Shown: one piece after another, positions 59,106 through 64,000 of the stretch
Layout: the number at the start of each line of letters is the position of its first letter
Numbering within the stretch: position 1 is the first letter of the stretch
Assembly (NCBI GenBank): GCA_020205615.1
Contig: CM035173.1
Span: 28,178,293-28,242,292, forward strand
Direction: 5' to 3'
DNA length: 64,000 bases
Source of the DNA: Panax quinquefolius
Lineage: Eukaryota; Streptophyta; Magnoliopsida; Apiales; Araliaceae
Position numbers and translations under genes: made by a program
Notes under the pieces: model-generated
Told to the model about the DNA's origin: nothing
What the model saw: only the letters and a program-made list of their open reading frames with translations
The model's database searches: none

Positions 59106-60804
59106 CCAACATGAAAAAGTTCCAAATTTGATAAAACTTCAGATCAACATTTCAAAGATAATGATATTGAAGAAATAATATCATTCTGAAAAAAATAATA
59201 TCCCTTACTATCCCTCAACTACCTCAAAAGAGCAGACTTACGACGGGGATATCTGGATATATTATTTGAGGAAACTTGCACCGATGAATATCAACTCGCC
59301 AAGTATCTAAATACTCATAAATTACACTCAATAATCTAGAGAGAAAGAGAAAAACTTGTTTACGGTGTGATTTTCAATTCTAACTTAGCCCTTTATTTTA
59401 TAGGAAAATGTTAGCCACCAAGCGCACTTGACTGCTACTACGATGGCTTTACCTGCTTCGCTCCACCCACCAAAAATCAGCCATCTTCCCCAACAACCAA
59501 GAGTGGGGCCCAATCAATTCTAGAATTTTCCACCAAAACCTAATTTCCGAATCGCCACCTCTTAAAATTCATAACAAATCATACGTTCATTTTAACGGTT
59601 CAAAATTTGTGGACATATACTCAACTTATATATGTATAACATATCCAAAAATTACAACGATCCAACGGTCGGATCAAAATTTATAACTCACATAATATAG
59701 CTGAAGAACACCGATTTTTTCGGACTATTAGTCCTTCTGACCGCCCATTCAAAATTTCACCACGAAATATCTACAAAGAATTTTTGGGTGATTCAAATTT
59801 CTACAGATTAGCTTACTTCTAGGGCTTTCTTTTGATATATGGCTCATCTCTTAACTCATTATACACAAAGAGTTATGGATTTTACAAAATCAAGTAATAA
59901 ACTAATTTTTCTGAAAATCCCATATTTTATTCTCCATTTCGACAAATACTGATAAAACACCTCATCATTAATTCCTTCACTTATAAATACATAAATAAAT
60001 CCATCATTTATATCCACATCAAATAAATATTTTCTTATCATATAAATCAATAACTAATTATTCACAAATAATATTACGTAATCACAATAATAACAACCAG
60101 TGCAGCTCCTGGAGAGTGGGGGCTTTCAATAAGGATTTCTCCTCTTCTTGCGCCGCAATTAGATGACCTAACCTCTCCTTGATGTAACTTTCTAGACATT
60201 GCCAATAATGCTATCTAATAATATTATTCAAATAATATGAATTATTTATTTGATAATGAAAATATTGTCTCAAATGACAATTATTGAACAACAATAATAT
60301 AAAATATCAACGCGCAATTATTGAACCAATAAAATAAAATATTGAATAAGAATTACTATAACAATTATTGAGTAAAGTGCCTTCTTACGTAAGGATTCAA
60401 TAATTGAAAAATCTTAATCTAATCTGGTATCTTCTTGTCAACAACGCCAGTATTACTTTACTTTACCAACCGGGTATTCCAACAAAGTTAATTCAGAATA
60501 ACTACGCCGTCGTTATTTATAAAAACTCAATTTTTATCGTTTTCTTCATTAGACGCTTATTCGTTATGGGGCCCAATGAATATTTCGCTACCGTCATACG
60601 AATATTCTCCGAAGCGTAAAAGAATATTCCACGACCAAATGAATATTTCCCAAAACAACAATGAATATTTTATAACCACTTGTGTATTTTGAAAAAATTC
60701 ATATATCACCCTTAACTTTAACTTTTATCAATTTAACCATTTACTTGAATAGTAATTATAAGAAAAATTGAATACTTTTATTTCATAAAATTCGGGGTCT
60801 TACA

Positions 60805-61136
60805 ATCTCCCCTCCTTATGAAATTTCGTCCCCGAAATTTACGTACCTGGTATTTCAAAGAGTTGAGAATACCTTGCTTTCATTTCAGATTTCATCTTTC
60901 CTGTCATCATGATTTCTCCATTGCTCATCTCCTGTATTTCAGATATCATTCTAGAATACAACTTCAAAACAAGGGTTAATTGAATAAATTAACATATCAC
61001 ATAATATCCCGATATTATGACTGACCAACAAATAAGCTTAGGTAGGACACACTAGCGAAGGATTTACTCATCTCTCCCCTCCTAGTTCTAATCCCGATCT
61101 CCGCCAGAGATCATATCCCTAAGCTCTGATACCAAC
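60805..61136 (-). mobile_element. Residual gypsy internal region 2
   Basis: 332 bases, colinear with 56561-56891 and carrying the same internal deletion. Polypurine tract complement ATCTCCCCTCCTT at 60805-60817; perfect primer site complement GCTCTGATACCA at 61123-61134. The shared deletion means that the two blocks are copies of each other. Confidence 0.88.
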
Positions 61137-62016
61137 TGTAACGACCCCAAAATAGGTCCATTCCATCCAACCCATTCTGAGTTGCCAAATATATGGTACG
61201 AAAAACAACTACAACTTTATTACAACAATTGTCGTGCAAAATACAACAACACATATGCTGTGAGTTTGGATACCAATATATACCAAATGTAACTCTGGAC
61301 ACCAACTTGGATAACACGTCACCATGACACCTTACATAAAGGTATGCAAATAAAAACTGCTTTTAGAAATTAGAATCTTTGGGAAGTGCTCAAGAAACCT
61401 TCGTATACATGGGAGGCCATGCTTTTTGGTTATGGTAGATATCATATGGCCACGTAATTATCCTTGGTTGACCTAATAGACCCCAAAGAAAAACAAGAAG
61501 ATTACTATCATATTCTTCCCAATAATGAGTCTTCTCTTGACATATCATTATCTCCACCGCCTCTAATTTGGTATTATACTCCAAACAAACACCAAGATTA
61601 TATAGGTAGTGCTTGTAAATATACTCAACAAAGTGGATGAGCACAACCATGTCTTATGATAACACGAGTTTGTATGTCATTAGACATCTTGTATGATAGT
61701 GACAAAATACCCTTCCAAAGTTGGGTTCGCTTTCACCCTATTTAATTCACCAAAATAACTATTAAATGATGTATAAAATACAACACACTAAAGCCCTCAA
61801 TAAAATTATTTTCATACTCTTTAGGAGAACCTCAACAACTATAGACCACCGCTTCTATTCCTTGTTATCCCCTGGGCCAACCCAAATACACTTTTATTAC
61901 ACGAAAGGAATTGTGAAACAAAAGGGGTGAGCACAACTAGCTCAAGAAAGAATATTATGACTAAAGATAAATAAATTATCAATAGTCTTCATCAGTAATG
62001 AATCAGAGATTTAGAA
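61137..62016 (-). repeat. Third B-type gypsy LTR, interrupted after 880 bp
   Basis: Begins TGTAACGACCCC and follows 43211-44085 and 56892-57763 closely until TTTAGAA at 62016, where a different LTR starts. The remainder should lie beyond the window. Confidence 0.88.
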
Positions 62017-62554
62017 TGTGACGCCCCCAAAATAGGTATACATCACCCATTCCGAAGTTGTCAATACATGATACGTAAACAACTACAACTTTATTATTAC
62101 AACAATGAAAGCAGAGTTTAAATACAAATATTATCTTCTAGACAATATTTATACTCAAATAAATCCTCATCACATTTATTGATACATTATTTTACAAAAA
62201 TGGTGAGGACTACTAAACAATGCTTTCTAAAACCTTCATTCCATACCCCGACTTGCGTACTCGCTATATTCTCTCGCCTCTCACGAGAAGAATGGAACAA
62301 AAGGAAAAGGGTGAGCTCAACTAGCTCATAGAAAGAATATTATGACTAAGATAATATACAACAAATTATCGTTAGTCTTCAACAGAAAAAAATCGATAGA
62401 ATCAATAGACAACAAGTTTCGGATCAATATTCGCAATGAAATAATAATTCATAAGAGTTACGTAGAGAATGAAATCTACTATAATCTATGAATTTAACAG
62501 TTCATCATCAATATTTTATCCTCAGTAACATCAATCAATATTCTTCTCAAATCA

Positions 62555-62818
62555 AATATTCATCTTTGCACTACATGTGCCAAAGATATTCATCAATCCA
62601 TCATGTTCATCTCAACACTGCTCATCTTTGCACTAAAGGCCAAAGATATTCATCAGTCGGTCATGTTCATTTAAACACCTGCTCATCTTTGCACTACAGG
62701 CCAAAGATATTCATCAGTCGGTCATGTTCATTTAAACACCTACTCATCTTTGCACTACAGGCCAAAGATATTCTTCAGAAATCATTCATCTTTGCACTAC
62801 AGGCCAAAGATATTCAAT
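62555..62818 (-). repeat. Hairpin tandem array of the C-type LTR
   Basis: Five units with ATCTTTG / CAAAGAT stems and the loop CACTACAGGC; three of them carry an extra spacer (CGGTCATGTTCATTTAAACA or similar), giving a 60-bp period. Confidence 0.88.
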
Positions 62819-63049
62819 AATATCATCATTTAAGACTGAGGATGATGAAAAATATTTTTAAAGAACGAACCCAGTGAAACAAAATGACAAGGATTAAGGA
62901 TTAAGGATTCGTACTTTGTTTTATCCATGTCCAACAATACCTCAAAAATAATCATAGTGGTGTAAAATTCAAGAATGATCAAAACATGGATACAATCAAA
63001 GCTAGTATCCAGAATAGATATTTTGGATGAAAAGAAAAATTTTCATTTT

Positions 63050-63255
63050 TCTATGAATAATCTGCGTATTCGTGAATAGTCAAATATCACGTGAATAAAG
63101 TCTTGAGTATCGTGAATAGTAACTCTCGACACCAAAAGATAGAAATTCCACAAAAAAACATTTTCACGCTTACATGAATAGTACTCGTGAATAGTAACTC
63201 ATAAATAGTAACTCATGAATAGTAACTCGTGAATAGTAACTCATGAATAAGTAAC
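63050..63255 (-). repeat. GTGAATAGTAACT array of the C-type LTR
   Basis: About ten diverged units, in two blocks separated by about 50 bases. Confidence 0.8.
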
Positions 63256-64000
63256 CCACGACATGAAAAAGTTCCAAATTTGATAAAACTTCAGATCAAT
63301 ATTTCAAAGATAATGATATTGAAGAAATAATATCATTACGAAAAAAATAATATCCCTTACCTCAAAGAATCGATTTTGGAAGGAAAGGTCAAGGAGTGAT
63401 CTTTGAATGAAACTTGTCTCGAATAAAGAACTCTCAAAGTATCTAAATACTCACAAAATACGCCTCAACAATATAGAGAGAAGAGAGAAAACTTTGTTTC
63501 GGTGTGATTTTCAATTCTAACTTAGCCTCTATTTATAGAAAATGTTAGCCCACCAAGGCGGACTTGACTGCTACTCCGATGGCTTTACCGCTACTATTGC
63601 CACCCACCACATTTGAAATAAAATTCAGCACATTTCTTCACCAACCACAAGTGGGGCCCACTCAATTCTAGAATTTTCCACCAAAATCAATTATAACCCT
63701 AATTTCCTAATCGACACCTCTTAAAATTCATAACAAATCATTCGTGCATTTTAATTGTTCAAAATTTGTGGACATATACTCAACTTATGTATGTATAACA
63801 TACCCAAAAATTACCACATCCATCAGCGGTTAGGATTAAAAATTATAATCCCCATATATATCTCAAAACCCCGATTTAATTTTTAATACCTCCAATCTGT
63901 AAAATATCGATAAAACACCTCAACAATAATTTCTTCATTTATAACCACATAAATAAATTCATCATTTATATCCACATAAAATAAATATTTCTTTATCATA

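Larger units (their letters stand above)
56892..60804 (-). repeat. Second B-type gypsy LTR, uninterrupted
   Basis: 3913 bp from (C)GTAACGACCCC to GGGTCTTACA. It has the same layout as the first copy: hairpin array 58072-58575, GTGAATAG array 58918-59105, TATA-like box on the minus strand near 59395, and AT-rich upstream half. It provides the empty site for the copia insertion at 58691-58695. No gene inside; the 170-codon frame at 58079-58591 is the repeat array read through. Confidence 0.9.
62017..64000 (-). repeat. C-type gypsy LTR nested in the third B-type LTR (runs off window)
   Basis: TGTGACGCCCCC at 62017 starts an LTR related to that at 32972 and 28827. It contains hairpin repeats (62555-62818), a GTGAATAG array (63050-63255), a leader and TATA-like box on the minus strand near 63535, and an upstream half like 59540-59650. 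TAGAA (62012-62016) precedes it and is the expected target duplication. Confidence 0.8.

Overview
This is plant nuclear DNA, almost certainly from a eudicot and possibly an asterid (the asterid placement is only an impression). The evidence is GT-AG introns in plant genes, Ty3/gypsy and Ty1/copia LTR retrotransposons primed by initiator tRNA-Met, a Mutator-like element with a 9-bp target duplication, Helitron-like termini, and plant-type families (an RFL-type PPR, a KNOLLE-type syntaxin, potato inhibitor I). There is no bacterial, CRISPR, rRNA or tRNA gene content.

Layout. 1-10153 is a nest of retrotransposons. A decayed gypsy element (the end of its 5' LTR lies at 1-543) has its 3' LTR split by an oppositely oriented solo LTR of the same family (5816-8282), and the whole element sits inside a copia LTR that ends at 10153. 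10154-10480 is a C-rich tandem array. 12139-21083 is AT-rich and holds two Helitron-like units, a Mutator-like element with long inverted ends (15288-16470) and a short non-autonomous LTR element (18649-20364). Part of this may be a large intron in the leader of the next gene.

21105-26573 is the best gene in the window: nine coding exons, all joining in phase, encoding a 734-residue CWF19-like splicing factor. A mitochondrial-type RFL PPR gene follows (27504-28499) and is cut short. Next to it lies a minus-strand chromovirus-type gypsy element (28827 to about 36706) with broken gag, protease and RT, no integrase core, and a chimeric 5' LTR.

38736-43210 is a small gene island. It holds a KNOLLE/SYP111-type cytokinesis syntaxin with two frame breaks and a mitosis-type MSA promoter motif, a 74-residue potato inhibitor I gene on the minus strand, and a candidate first exon of a plastid-targeted protein.

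43211-64000 is again retroelement sequence. Three about 3.9-kb LTRs of one gypsy family alternate with about 330-bp internal remnants (LTR-int-LTR-int-LTR). The first LTR is interrupted by a complete-length but coding-dead copia element (45024-54423, target duplication GATCA). The third is interrupted by a further LTR that runs off the window.

The genes do not form a pathway; they are independent loci separated by transposable elements. I did not find a convincing new enzymatic system. The most unusual signals are tandem arrays inside the gypsy LTRs whose units contain a conserved short hairpin, and four spaced copies of a hairpin-forming 20-mer just upstream of the copia gag. Small indels between repeat copies are frequent, so individual frameshifts may be consensus errors.
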